From assembly GCA_964540135.1 (NCBI GenBank), contig CAZILK010000003.1, forward strand, positions 22,210-86,209: 64,000 nucleotides of DNA. Reading direction: 5' to 3'. Under the pieces are notes generated by a model, which did not search any database, was not told the origin of the DNA, and saw only the letters and a program-made list of their open reading frames with translations. Origin of the DNA: CAZCAQ01 sp964540135 (GTDB lineage Bacteria; Patescibacteriota; WWE3; UBA101185; UBA10185). Shown one piece after another: positions 16,659 through 24,636 of this stretch (positions within the stretch are counted from its first letter, which is position 1; every line of letters starts with the position of its first letter). Both the position numbers and the translations under genes were made by a program.

Positions 16659-17755
16659 TGTATAAGATCGCCAAAGAAATACTGTTTAAAATAGATGCGG
16701 AAAAAGTTCATGAGAATGTACTAAACATCGGAGAACTTTGTGGAAATCTACCTGCTGTTCCAGCGGTACTTAGTAGCTTATACAGTTTTAGCGATAAAAG
16801 ACTAACCCAAACAATAAATGGAATTGAGTTCAAAAACCCTGTCGGGCTTGCTGCAGGTTTTGATTACGATGCAAAGCTTACTCAGATTCTCCCAAGTATA
16901 GGTTTTGGTTTTGAAACAATCGGCACTGTTACAAACATGCCGTATGAGGGAAATCCTTACCCAAGACTTGGAAGATTACCTAAATCAAAATCACTTCTTG
17001 TAAATAAAGGCTTTAAGAGCAAGGGCGCTCACAACATAAGTAGTAAGCTATCAAATAAAAGCTTTGAGATACCAATCGGAGTTAGTATTGGAAGAACTAA
17101 TTCATCCCTCCTGCAAACTCAAGAACAAAGTGTCTCAGATATCATCCAGGCCTTTACTGTATTTGAGCAAAGTAATCTAAATATTAGCTATTATGAACTA
17201 AACGTAAGTTGTCCAAACCTTATTCATGGAAATACAAAGATAACTTTTTATTCAAAAGAAAATCTGGAACAACTCCTTAGTGAGGTAGACAAACTTCATA
17301 TCTTAAAACCAGTCTTTGTAAAAATGCCAATCATACTTTCAAATGATTTGGTTCTTGAAATGCTTCAAGTAATCTCAGACCACAAACTAACAGGAGTTGT
17401 TTTTGGCAATCTTGAAACAAATAAAGATAATCCGGCAATAATACCTGCCGAGGCAGCTGTTTTTAAAATGGGTAATTTTAGTGGTAAACCTACATTTAAT
17501 AGATCAAACGAACTAATTGAACTTGCATATAAAAACTTTGGTAAAACACTCAAAGTTGTTGGATGCGGTGGAATATTTAGCGCACGAGATGCTTTTGAAA
17601 AAATAAGCAGGGGAGCTACTCTTCTTGAACTTATAACAGGCATGATCTTTGAAGGACCCGCACTTATTAAAAACATTAACAAAGGGCTTATTAAAGAAAT
17701 TGAGGCACGTGGCTTTACTAATATATATCAAGCTATTGGATGTAATGTTAAGTAA
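16658..17755 (+). CDS. pyrD: Dihydroorotate dehydrogenase, class 2-like
   Basis: Oxidises dihydroorotate to orotate in pyrimidine synthesis. The 365-residue length and the N-terminal helical extension (MYKIAKEILFKIDAEKVHEN) match the membrane-associated, quinone-dependent class 2 enzymes. Core motifs are NPVGLAAGFDYDA, GFGFETIGTV, NVSCPNLIHG and the FMN phosphate-binding VVGCGGIFSARDAFEKI. The residue at the catalytic-base position (185, in NVSCPN) is Cys, as in class 1, whereas class 2 normally has Ser (NxSSPN). No other pyr gene lies in the window. It overlaps the MFS stop codon by one base. Confidence 0.92.
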   Translation: MYKIAKEILFKIDAEKVHENVLNIGELCGNLPAVPAVLSSLYSFSDKRLTQTINGIEFKNPVGLAAGFDYDAKLTQILPSIGFGFETIGTVTNMPYEGNPYPRLGRLPKSKSLLVNKGFKSKGAHNISSKLSNKSFEIPIGVSIGRTNSSLLQTQEQSVSDIIQAFTVFEQSNLNISYYELNVSCPNLIHGNTKITFYSKENLEQLLSEVDKLHILKPVFVKMPIILSNDLVLEMLQVISDHKLTGVVFGNLETNKDNPAIIPAEAAVFKMGNFSGKPTFNRSNELIELAYKNFGKTLKVVGCGGIFSARDAFEKISRGATLLELITGMIFEGPALIKNINKGLIKEIEARGFTNIYQAIGCNVK

Positions 17756-17779
17756 TACTTGAATATCCAGACTGCATAA

Positions 17780-17786
17780 TTATAAT
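17780..17786 (+). promoter_or_regulatory. -10 box of the SPL-like gene, predicted leaderless
   Basis: TATAAT ends 6 nt before the GTG at 17793. It supports GTG as the true start. Confidence 0.6.
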
Positions 17787-17792
17787 TAAACA

Positions 17793-18728
17793 GTGTCCCA
17801 AATAGAACCCGAACAGATAGATGTAAAAGAGATCGAGGCTAAAACTATCCTTACTAAGTGCGGTATTCCTGGAATTGATTATGTAATCAACCCTTACACA
17901 GGCTGTCGCTTTGGCTGCACTTATTGCTATGCAAGTTTTATGGGTAAGTTCCTACAAGATAAAAAGATTTCTGATTGGGGAAACTATGTTTACATAAAAA
18001 CAAACGCACCTACACTCCTAGCAAAAGAGATTAAAAAGCTCAAAAATAAAGGAGAAGGGCTTGAGATATTTTTAAGCTCAGTTACCGATCCTTATCAAGG
18101 TCTTGAAGCCAAATACAAGCTTACAAGACAGTGCCTTGAAGTAATAATAAACTCTGGGTTTAAAGGCTTTGTCTCAATACTCACTAAATCAAATTTGGTC
18201 TTAAGAGACATTGATCTTTTTAAACAACTAAATTGTGCGGTTGGACTTACTGTCACCTCAACAGATGATGGGGTATCAAGATATTTTGAAAAGTTTGCTC
18301 CAAATGTGAATGATAGATTTAAAGCTCTCAAAGAGCTAAACGAACAGGGGATTAAAACCTATGCTTTTATAGGTCCTCTCCTTCCACACTTTGTTGCATT
18401 TAAAGATAATCTAGAAAGTATATTTGTCAGACTTGAAGAAGTTGGAACAAAAGATATCTTTGTTGAGCATCTAAATCTATCTAGCTATATCAAGACAAGA
18501 CTTCTAACTGAAATGGGGGATACAGAACCTGAGGTTATTGAAAAATTCTATAGTTCTCAAAGTATTGAATACAGAAAAGCGCTAGAAAGCCTAGTTAATG
18601 AACTTGTTAAAAGATATAAAATGCACCTACTTACTGGAGGAACTATCTTTCACAAAGAGTATCAAAAGAGCGCTGAAACAACTAAAGACAGGGCTGGAAC
18701 TTTAGAGAAACTGATTGAGTCTGCCTAA
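17793..18728 (+). CDS. SPL-like radical SAM protein
   Basis: A 311-residue radical S-adenosylmethionine enzyme related to the spore photoproduct lyase-like group (SplB/COG1533). The iron-sulfur cluster motif is C38-RFG-C42-TY-C45 followed by YA, after NPYTG, the typical prelude of this subgroup. Later motifs include EIFLSSVTDPYQGLE and a TIM-barrel-like repeat of strands. In non-spore formers these proteins are of unknown function; a DNA-repair role is often guessed but not shown. The start is GTG. Two tRNA genes follow. Confidence 0.88.
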   Translation: MSQIEPEQIDVKEIEAKTILTKCGIPGIDYVINPYTGCRFGCTYCYASFMGKFLQDKKISDWGNYVYIKTNAPTLLAKEIKKLKNKGEGLEIFLSSVTDPYQGLEAKYKLTRQCLEVIINSGFKGFVSILTKSNLVLRDIDLFKQLNCAVGLTVTSTDDGVSRYFEKFAPNVNDRFKALKELNEQGIKTYAFIGPLLPHFVAFKDNLESIFVRLEEVGTKDIFVEHLNLSSYIKTRLLTEMGDTEPEVIEKFYSSQSIEYRKALESLVNELVKRYKMHLLTGGTIFHKEYQKSAETTKDRAGTLEKLIESA

Positions 18729-18740
18729 TTAACCCACTTA

Positions 18741-18770
18741 TTGAATAATTAACACTATTTAAGGTAAAAT
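18741..18770 (+). promoter_or_regulatory. Promoter of the tRNA-Arg/tRNA-Leu unit
   Basis: TTGAAT (18741-18746) and TAAAAT (18765-18770) are 18 nt apart. Transcription should start near 18777, about 15 nt before the first tRNA. Confidence 0.6.
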
Positions 18771-18791
18771 ACTGCGGTACAGCAGTTTGAT

Positions 18792-18867
18792 GCGCCTGTA
18801 GCTCAGCGGATAGAGCAGTTCCCTTCTAAGGAAAAGGTCGGGGGTTCGATTCCCTCCAGGCGCACCA
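18792..18867 (+). tRNA. tRNA-Arg (UCU)
   Basis: The acceptor arms GCGCCTG and CAGGCGC pair. The anticodon loop is CTTCTAA (anticodon TCT). The T-loop is GTTCGATTC, and CCA is encoded (18865-18867). Confidence 0.97.
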
Positions 18868-18882
18868 TATATCTATATTCAT

Positions 18883-18969
18883 GGGCGAGTGGCGGAATCG
18901 GTATACGCGGTAGACTTAAAATCTGCTGACCGCAAGGTCATGAGGGTTCAAGTCCCTCCTCGCCCACCA
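18883..18969 (+). tRNA. tRNA-Leu (UAA)
   Basis: Acceptor arms GGGCGAG and CTCGCCC pair. The anticodon loop CTTAAAA gives anticodon TAA. The long variable arm (CTGACCGCAAGGTCATG) is typical of class II tRNA-Leu. CCA is encoded. It lies 15 nt after tRNA-Arg and is probably cut from the same transcript. Confidence 0.97.
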
Positions 18970-19020
18970 TAACTTTCTAACCGCCCGCAAGTATTTGAGT
19001 TATTGGTAGCTTAATATTTA

Positions 19021-19026
19021 TACGAT
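19021..19026 (+). promoter_or_regulatory. -10-like box of the membrane glycosyltransferase
   Basis: TACGAT ends 5 nt before the ATG at 19032. It is slightly closer than the usual 6-7 nt seen here. Confidence 0.35.
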
Positions 19027-19031
19027 AGAGC

Positions 19032-20366
19032 ATGGAAACTTTAGTAACCTTAGTAGCCTTTATAATCCTTATCCGCGGGGTAATTACACTATTCACACTC
19101 TTCTCTAGTTTGACTTGGCTTAAAAGAAATTGTTTAAGTAGTAAAGAAAGCGAACCAAATACAATACATCCTAATGTTTATATTCTTATACCGGCTTTAA
19201 GAGAACAGAAAAATATTATTGAAACGGTAAAATACTTATACAAACACTTTGCTGCTCCCAATGTTAAATTTGTTGTTGTAACTACTCAAAGAGAGTTTGA
19301 AATACCGTTTGACGGTGCGTCTACAAATACTCTGGTCACTAATTATATACGACAAGAAAGGATTGCTCATTCTGTATCGTGTGTAGATTACCCTAAGAAA
19401 AAAGGGAACATGGCGAGTCAGTTAAATTTTGTTGTAAAGAACATAGAAGACGATAACGCGTTTATAGTTGTTTATAACGCCGATTCTAGGCCAGCTACAA
19501 ACACTCTTACAAATTTCTATCACCTCCTAAGCAGGCATCCTGAAGCTAAAGTCTTTCAGCAATCAGCAACATTTTTAAAAAATTTCACGAATCTAAATAT
19601 CTTCTTAAAAACGCAAGCGATTTGGCAAACAAGGTGGACACTCGCACACGAAATGCCTAGACTAATCAGACAGTCAAGCTCAAAGTCTCAAGCTATAAGA
19701 ACCTATGCTAATGTAAATTGCGTAGGACATGGCCTCTTCATAAAGCTTGCAGAGTTAAAAAAGATAGGTTTGTTTTCCGAGAAGATGATGAATGAGGATA
19801 CTTTTCTTGCTTATCTACTAAGGTCTAGAGGTCTTAACATCTACCCAATTCCAGGTTTAGAACTTTCAGACTCCCCAACAACGATAAAAAGTCTTTGGAA
19901 GCAAAAATATGTATGGTATTGGGGTCCTATGCAGTATCCTAAGTATCTTTTATATGTGTTAAAAAATTGTAAAGATTTGGGCATTAGAAATATGTATATC
20001 CCAATAATTTTATTTATCCAGGGAATGATATCGGCAACTGCTTGGATTATTTCTGCACCTCTAGTCTTACTACTACTACTTAGTCCTATCTTTGTAGACG
20101 GTTGGTTGGTGTCACTTTCATATACAGCTCTGGTTGTGTACGGACCTTTACAAGCAGCGATAGTTTACTTGTACTCGCCGCTAATAATTAAGAATTCGGA
20201 GTCTCAAAAGTTCACAAAAGAGTCGCTTTTAACATTTTTAGGTGTTATCTCACTATGCATTCCTGCAGTAATATTTCATGGAATACCGCCATACTTTTCT
20301 CTTTTTAACGAGCTAAAACATTCTTTAACCGGTAAAGAAGTGTATAAACCTAAGACAGAGAATTAA
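19032..20366 (+). CDS. Membrane-bound family 2 glycosyltransferase
   Basis: A 444-residue enzyme with an N-terminal membrane segment (about 5-26), a cytoplasmic GT-A domain (about 48-300) and about four C-terminal membrane segments (about 325-425). The domain opens with VYILIPALREQKNIIETV. The metal-binding motif is NADSRP, the acceptor motif is NEDTFLAYLLRSRGL, and WKQKYVWYWG occupies the position of the QxxRW product-binding motif. This layout suits a processive or lipid-linked glycan synthase of the hyaluronan/cellulose-synthase type. The product is unknown. Its 3' end overlaps the convergent nucleoside-kinase-like gene by 17 bp. Confidence 0.85.
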   Translation: METLVTLVAFIILIRGVITLFTLFSSLTWLKRNCLSSKESEPNTIHPNVYILIPALREQKNIIETVKYLYKHFAAPNVKFVVVTTQREFEIPFDGASTNTLVTNYIRQERIAHSVSCVDYPKKKGNMASQLNFVVKNIEDDNAFIVVYNADSRPATNTLTNFYHLLSRHPEAKVFQQSATFLKNFTNLNIFLKTQAIWQTRWTLAHEMPRLIRQSSSKSQAIRTYANVNCVGHGLFIKLAELKKIGLFSEKMMNEDTFLAYLLRSRGLNIYPIPGLELSDSPTTIKSLWKQKYVWYWGPMQYPKYLLYVLKNCKDLGIRNMYIPIILFIQGMISATAWIISAPLVLLLLLSPIFVDGWLVSLSYTALVVYGPLQAAIVYLYSPLIIKNSESQKFTKESLLTFLGVISLCIPAVIFHGIPPYFSLFNELKHSLTGKEVYKPKTEN

Positions 20367-21009
20367 TGGTCTTTAAAACAGAGCTGTATACATCCTCTGC
20401 ACTTTTATTAGCATTTAGGATAGTTACAAAACTGGGAAATTCGTTTTCTAGATTAACAAAAAATTCCTTAAACTTGAAATTAAACCCCTGAGTGAGTAGA
20501 AAATCAGCTATCCAAACTCCTGCCGCCGCCGCTCTCCTTTTAGCCTCATCCAGCTCAATGTCTAGATAAATTACATGTTTTGGTAAAATAAACTCTTGGT
20601 TTTTATCAATAATATTATCAATAACTGAGTCACTAATATCAAAACCTGTGCTTTCACAAGCCCCATGCTCAAAAGCTATAAGTGAGAAAATACTCCTGTC
20701 AACTAACGCAGTACCTGTAAAATCACTATCTCTTAGGACTTTAGATCTTTGTGATTCCAGCCTTAAGAAAAAATCACTATTTTGCATTGCTTCGTCTGCG
20801 TCTTTTGGTGGAAATTCTGGAAAGTCTATTTTGGGAGTATCAACATAACTTGAGTATTCTTGTATTCCTAATTTCCCGTCTTTGCTGTACTTGTCTATGA
20901 TCGTGGACTTGCCAGCTCTTACCTGTCCTTCTAGTGCCACAACCTTTACCCCGTCCTCCCCAGAATTGGTGCAAAGATCAACTAGTTTTCTTAAATTTCC
21001 CGAATACAT
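20350..21009 (-). CDS. Deoxynucleoside/thymidylate kinase-like P-loop protein
   Basis: A 219-residue cytoplasmic protein. The Walker A motif is G28-QVRA-GKS35 after VKVVALEG. A DRS motif in ALVDRSIFSLIAF (about residue 105) and the lid-like RAAAAGVW stretch fit the deoxynucleoside kinase/thymidylate kinase fold. The phosphate acceptor is not clear, and a regulatory or RNA-repair P-loop kinase is possible. The start has TAAACT 7 nt upstream. It is convergent with, and overlaps, the upstream glycosyltransferase, and divergent from the aminotransferase. Confidence 0.72.
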   Translation of the reverse strand: MYSGNLRKLVDLCTNSGEDGVKVVALEGQVRAGKSTIIDKYSKDGKLGIQEYSSYVDTPKIDFPEFPPKDADEAMQNSDFFLRLESQRSKVLRDSDFTGTALVDRSIFSLIAFEHGACESTGFDISDSVIDNIIDKNQEFILPKHVIYLDIELDEAKRRAAAAGVWIADFLLTQGFNFKFKEFFVNLENEFPSFVTILNANKSAEDVYSSVLKTINSLS

Positions 21010-21016
21010 TACCTAA

Positions 21017-21022
21017 AGTTTA
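21017..21022 (-). promoter_or_regulatory. -10 box of the kinase-like gene, predicted leaderless
   Basis: TAAACT on the minus strand ends 7 nt before the ATG at 21009. Confidence 0.5.
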
Positions 21023-21100
21023 ACACCTCTTGAGCAATGTGGCATATAGAATCTTACGACTATAGCTGGCTGGTTGTTAAGAGTAATCACGCGCTCAGTG

Positions 21101-21106
21101 TATAAT
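21101..21106 (+). promoter_or_regulatory. -10 box of the aminotransferase gene, predicted leaderless
   Basis: A perfect TATAAT ends 7 nt before the ATG at 21114. Confidence 0.6.
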
Positions 21107-21113
21107 AAGTCTC

Positions 21114-22196
21114 ATGGAAAACTCATTGATAGCATCTAGTCTTGATAAATTCATTGGGAGCGGAATGATGGACTATGCTTACATGGAAAATAGACATTTT
21201 TCTTATGACTTATCACTGGGGGTTAATCCGTTAGGCTGCTCACCAAAAGTGCTAGCTCACTACAAGACTAAAGATATTGATTTTTCAAACTACTGCGCTG
21301 TAACATCTGAGGAGTTAAGACAAAAGATTGCCAAGACTTATAATTTTAAATCAACTAATGTGTTACTTGGAGCAGGGGTTAGTGAACTACTTCATGTAGC
21401 CTACTTAACTTTCATGAATCCAGGCGATGAAGTTATCGTGCCGGAAATTAGCTTTCCTCCTTTTGAATTCTTAGCAATACTTACTCACGGTCAAACAAAG
21501 TTCATCTCTTTCACAGATAAGCTTGACATTGATTTAGATAAGGTACAATCGCAAGTACGCTCTAACACAAAGATAGTAGTACTTTGTAATCCTAATAACC
21601 CAACAGGTAAGCAAATTGATCTTGCCAAAACTGCTGGTTTGATTTCTAAAAATCCAAATATAGTATTTTTAATAGATGAGGCAAACATAGATTTTGGTGG
21701 CATTTCGTTACTTCCTTTTGTACATAAATACACAAATATCTTGGTCTTTAGATCTTTCTCGAAGGGTTTTGGATTAGCTGGCTTAAGAGTAGGTTTTGTT
21801 TTTGGTGCTGAAAAGTTAATATACGCTATGCAAAGAAGACAAACACCTTTTATGGTAAACGTGTTCGGGCAAGAGCTTTCACAAATAGCTCTTGATGATC
21901 TAGAGTTTCTAAAAGTTACAAAAGATTACTGTATTACAGAGCGAAAATTTATAGAAACAGAACTTACTAAACTTGGGTTTGAATTTATTGACTCAGATTC
22001 AAATTATTTATTAGTTAACATCAGTTCTAAATTTAAGGATTCTAAATCCTTTATCTATGAGCTCAATAAAAAAGATGCAAACGCTGTTGATGGCAATGAC
22101 TTCAAGGGTTTAGAAGGAAAATATATCAGATTGTCGCCACGTAAACATGAGATAAACTCTAAGTTTATCCAAATAGTAAGAGAAATCACCCTGTAA
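21114..22196 (+). CDS. Class I/II PLP-dependent aminotransferase (HisC/CobD-like)
   Basis: A 360-residue fold-type I enzyme. The pyridoxal phosphate lysine is K217 in RSFSKGFGLAGLRVGF. Other hallmarks are CNPNNPTGK (about 161-169), LIDEANIDFGG (about 189-199) and the phosphate-binding SLGVNPLG at the N-terminus. The closest well-known relatives are histidinol-phosphate and threonine-phosphate aminotransferases. No histidine or cobalamin genes are nearby, so the substrate is open; a role in amino-sugar or amino-acid tailoring is possible. The start is clear from the leaderless promoter. Confidence 0.85.
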   Translation: MENSLIASSLDKFIGSGMMDYAYMENRHFSYDLSLGVNPLGCSPKVLAHYKTKDIDFSNYCAVTSEELRQKIAKTYNFKSTNVLLGAGVSELLHVAYLTFMNPGDEVIVPEISFPPFEFLAILTHGQTKFISFTDKLDIDLDKVQSQVRSNTKIVVLCNPNNPTGKQIDLAKTAGLISKNPNIVFLIDEANIDFGGISLLPFVHKYTNILVFRSFSKGFGLAGLRVGFVFGAEKLIYAMQRRQTPFMVNVFGQELSQIALDDLEFLKVTKDYCITERKFIETELTKLGFEFIDSDSNYLLVNISSKFKDSKSFIYELNKKDANAVDGNDFKGLEGKYIRLSPRKHEINSKFIQIVREITL

Positions 22197-22292
22197 AATA
22201 GTTTACGTATCATGAGAGATTAACAAACACGGTTCTTGACTGAAGAAATAATTAATAATATGTTTCCTGTCTTTTTTCCGTCCATTTTATTC

Positions 22293-22326
22293 TTGACAAA
22301 AATTAATTTTTTAGATATTAATTTTT
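22293..22326 (+). promoter_or_regulatory. Promoter and candidate operator of hsp20
   Basis: TTGACA (22293-22298) and TATTAA (22316-22321) are 17 nt apart. A perfect inverted repeat overlaps them: AAAAATTAAT (22298-22307) and ATTAATTTTT (22317-22326), with a 9-nt spacer. The 9-nt spacing is that of the CIRCE heat-shock operator, although the sequence is unlike CIRCE. The AT-rich composition weakens the dyad, so its significance is uncertain. Confidence 0.5.
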
Positions 22327-22343
22327 TTACAAGGAGGTGATTA

Positions 22344-22769
22344 GTGATGCCACTAGAATTAATACCTAGAGATTTACTATCTTTTCCTTCATTCAAATTC
22401 CCAAGCTTTTGGGACGATGAGGAGCTCTCATTAACACCATCAAACCAAGGCGGCTTATCAATATACGAAGATAAAGACTTCGTTTATGTTGAAGCTGCTG
22501 TTCCAGGCATAAACCCAAACGATGTAGAAGTTACTGTAGAAAATGACTATCTTTGGGTAAGGGGGTCAACAAAAGAAGAGGAAAAGGATAAAGAGAAGAA
22601 ATATTATAGAAAAGCTTCTAAGTCCTTTTCTTATAGGGTTGCTGTCCCAGGAAATGTGGATACAGACAATGAGCCGGAAGCATCTTATAAACACGGCGTG
22701 ATGGTTGTTAAGTTTAAGAAAGCTTCCAAATCACTACCCAAAAAAATACAAGTAAAAAGTGCCGAGTAA
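22344..22769 (+). CDS. hsp20: Small heat-shock protein, Hsp20/alpha-crystallin family
   Basis: An ATP-independent holdase that binds unfolding proteins in the cytoplasm. The 141-residue protein has a variable N-terminus with SFPSFKFPSFWDD, then the alpha-crystallin domain from about 45 (IYEDKDFVYVEAAVPGINPNDVEVTVEN) to the end. A GVMVVKFKK segment takes the place of the usual GVLxxxxPK motif. A near-perfect Shine-Dalgarno sequence AAGGAGGTGA (22332-22341) precedes the start. That is unusual in this window and predicts high translation. A strong terminator follows, so it is a single-gene unit. Confidence 0.93.
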   Translation: MMPLELIPRDLLSFPSFKFPSFWDDEELSLTPSNQGGLSIYEDKDFVYVEAAVPGINPNDVEVTVENDYLWVRGSTKEEEKDKEKKYYRKASKSFSYRVAVPGNVDTDNEPEASYKHGVMVVKFKKASKSLPKKIQVKSAE

Positions 22770-22800
22770 TACTATCTTTAAGAATTACTCCGGTTCCTAT

Positions 22801-22823
22801 ACCCCACGAAAGTGGGGTTTTTC
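22801..22823 (+). terminator. Intrinsic terminator of hsp20
   Basis: CCCCAC (22802-22807) and GTGGGG (22812-22817) form a stem with a GAAA loop, followed by TTTTT. Confidence 0.9.
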
Positions 22824-22902
22824 TATAATAAATAAGTACTGACATTGTAACAAACATTAATTACTGGACACTCATTGAATTAAACTCAATATTAAATTCA
22901 GA

Positions 22903-22937
22903 TAATCGTTCGGTAATGTAATTGACACCAAACGATT
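22903..22937. promoter_or_regulatory. Operator 1 of the ars-type operon, with -35 element
   Basis: TAATCGTTCGG and CCAAACGATTA are 11-bp arms (10 of 11 pair) about 14 nt apart. A TTGACA -35 element (22922-22927) lies between and next to the arms. This position suits repression by the ArsR-family protein encoded just downstream. Confidence 0.55.
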
Positions 22938-22947
22938 AAGAGCACAT

Positions 22948-22969
22948 CATATGAATATGGATTCATATG
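22948..22969. promoter_or_regulatory. Operator 2 of the ars-type operon, over the start codon
   Basis: CATATGAAT (22948-22956) and ATTCATATG (22961-22969) are perfect 9-bp arms with a 4-nt spacer. The core TGAA-N6-TTCA is the signature of ArsR/SmtB 12-2-12 operators. It covers both candidate ATG codons, at 22951 and 22957. Confidence 0.6.
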
Positions 22970-23259
22970 TATGTTGCACAAATAATTCAAGTGAAATAGG
23001 CAGAGTCGAAGAACTTGGATCACTACTCAAGGTTTTAGCCGAAACATCTCGCCTAAAACTACTCTGCATGCTTCGTCAAAACGAGCACTGCGTATGCGAA
23101 TTGATCGAGCACTTAGGTCTGTCTCAAAGCCTTATATCACACCACCTCCAAGATCTAAAAGAAGCTAAGCTCGTTTCCGATGAAAAAAGAGGGTCATATG
23201 TCTACTACTCTTTAACCAGTGAAGGAAAAAGAATCACTGATTTAATCTTTAAAGTATAA
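22951..23259 (+). CDS. arsR: ArsR/SmtB-family metal(loid)-responsive repressor
   Basis: A 102-residue winged-helix repressor. It releases DNA when its cysteines bind a metal or metalloid. The DNA-recognition helix is in HLGLSQSLISHHLQDLKEAKLV (about 57-78). The C-V-C-E motif just before it is the arsenite/cadmium-type site in helix 3, and a further C-C pair sits near the N-terminus (SYVCCTNN). The start may instead be the second ATG, at 22957, which lies 6 nt after CATCAT (22945-22950), itself 17 nt from TTGACA. It leads an operon with a thioredoxin-fold protein and a permease and probably regulates itself through the two dyads. Confidence 0.9.
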   Translation: MNMDSYVCCTNNSSEIGRVEELGSLLKVLAETSRLKLLCMLRQNEHCVCELIEHLGLSQSLISHHLQDLKEAKLVSDEKRGSYVYYSLTSEGKRITDLIFKV

Positions 23260-23314
23260 ACATGAAGCAATTACTACTTCAGTAGATAAAGCTATTAATT
23301 TGAAAGGAAATATT

Positions 23315-23599
23315 ATGAATATACAAGTAATAGGTTCTGGATGTCCGACATGTAAAAAATTACACGAGATTACAAAACAAGCGGTTAAAGAATTAAGCAT
23401 ACCTGCTGAAGTTGAATACTCAACAGATATTTCAAAGATTATTGAAATGGGAATTATGAGCAGCCCAGTACTTGCTGTAAACGGTAAACCTGTAATGGTT
23501 GGGTTTACACCGAATATCGAAAAGATAAAAAAAGCCATTACATCTCAAGCTTCTTTCCAGGGACCAAAAGTAGCTTGTAGCTGTGGAGGTAATTGCTAA
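23315..23599 (+). CDS. Small thioredoxin-fold (redox-active disulfide protein 2-like)
   Basis: A 94-residue cytoplasmic protein. The redox motif C-P-T-C is in IQVIGSGCPTCKKLHE, right after the first strand, and the cis-proline is in IMSSPVLAVNGKPV. The C-terminus ends in ACSCGGNC, a Cys-rich tail that could bind the metal(loid). This family often neighbours ArsR-type regulators and COG0701 permeases. The start is the ATG at 23315, preceded by GAAAGGA about 8 nt upstream. It may reduce or chaperone the metalloid for the permease encoded 1 nt downstream. Confidence 0.88.
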   Translation: MNIQVIGSGCPTCKKLHEITKQAVKELSIPAEVEYSTDISKIIEMGIMSSPVLAVNGKPVMVGFTPNIEKIKKAITSQASFQGPKVACSCGGNC

Positions 23600-23600
23600 C

Positions 23601-24581
23601 ATGGATCTTTTTCTACCTATTCAGCTTTTTTCTGACCAAATTACATACAATCTTTTTGGTATAGAGAAAAGCTCATACTGGGGAGATACTATAAGCTTTT
23701 TTATTTATGATGTCATTAAAATTGGACTTTTGTTGATAGTTATCAACTACATTATGACGATCACAAGATTTTATTTCCCTACGGAAAAAGTGAGAGATCT
23801 CTTAATTAAGCGTAGATGGTACGGACTTGATTACCTGTTTGCCGCTCTTCTTGGAGTAGTTACACCTTTTTGTTCCTGCTCTTCAATTCCGCTATTTATT
23901 GGGTTCTTAGGAGCAGGTATACCACTTGGTGTTACTTTTGCATTTCTTATAAGCTCGCCCTTGGTAAATGAGTCATCCCTTTACCTCTTTCCAGCTATGT
24001 TTGGATTTAAAGTAACACTAATCTATAACCTAGTTGGGATAACAATTGCAGTACTTGGGGGAGTGTTAATGCAGAAACTGCATTTAGAAAAATATGTTAA
24101 ACCCGAACTTCTAAAGTTTAAATCAAGGCAAGATATTATTATTGAAAATGGTGAAGAATCTCTCTCTGTAAAGAAATTAATCATCTACTTTTGGCAAGAC
24201 GGCATGACTATAACTAAAAAGATCTTTCCGTATGTAATACTTGGTGTTGGGATTGGAGCTCTAATACACGGTTTTGTACCAGCCGAATTTGTTCAAAAAT
24301 ACCTCTCAACTAAGTCTTTGTGGGCTGTTCCTTTAGCAACTGTTCTGGGATCCCCACTTTATGCAAACTCAGTTAGTGTAATTCCTGTAATGGAGGTACT
24401 CGTAAATAAAGGAGTTCCACTTGGAACAGCACTTGCCTTTATGACTGCAATTGTAACTATATCAATACCAGAGGCAATGATACTTAGAAAAGTTATGAGG
24501 TGGCAATTACTTGCTATGTTTTTTGGCATCACATTGATAGGGATTATGTTAATGGGCTATTTATTTAATGCAATCCTGTAG
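23601..24581 (+). CDS. ArsP-like permease (COG0701/DUF318)
   Basis: An integral membrane exporter of about 326 residues with eight or nine hydrophobic segments. The family signature VTPFCSCSSIPLFIGFLGAGIP is near residue 85, and SSPLVNES follows about 30 residues later. The C-S-C pair in the membrane is thought to handle trivalent organoarsenicals in ArsP proteins; related permeases may carry other thiophilic substrates. The in-frame GTG at 23583 overlaps the upstream gene, so the ATG at 23601, 1 nt after that gene's stop, is preferred. Its place in the ArsR operon supports metalloid export. Confidence 0.85.
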   Translation: MDLFLPIQLFSDQITYNLFGIEKSSYWGDTISFFIYDVIKIGLLLIVINYIMTITRFYFPTEKVRDLLIKRRWYGLDYLFAALLGVVTPFCSCSSIPLFIGFLGAGIPLGVTFAFLISSPLVNESSLYLFPAMFGFKVTLIYNLVGITIAVLGGVLMQKLHLEKYVKPELLKFKSRQDIIIENGEESLSVKKLIIYFWQDGMTITKKIFPYVILGVGIGALIHGFVPAEFVQKYLSTKSLWAVPLATVLGSPLYANSVSVIPVMEVLVNKGVPLGTALAFMTAIVTISIPEAMILRKVMRWQLLAMFFGITLIGIMLMGYLFNAIL

Positions 24582-24624
24582 TGTTCCTCGCTATCAGTAA
24601 TTTGCAAACATATAGTCATTAAAA

Positions 24625-24630
24625 TACTAT
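24625..24630 (+). promoter_or_regulatory. -10-like box of the first GT-C gene, predicted leaderless
   Basis: TACTAT ends 6 nt before the ATG at 24637. Confidence 0.4.
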
Positions 24631-24636
24631 TACCTT

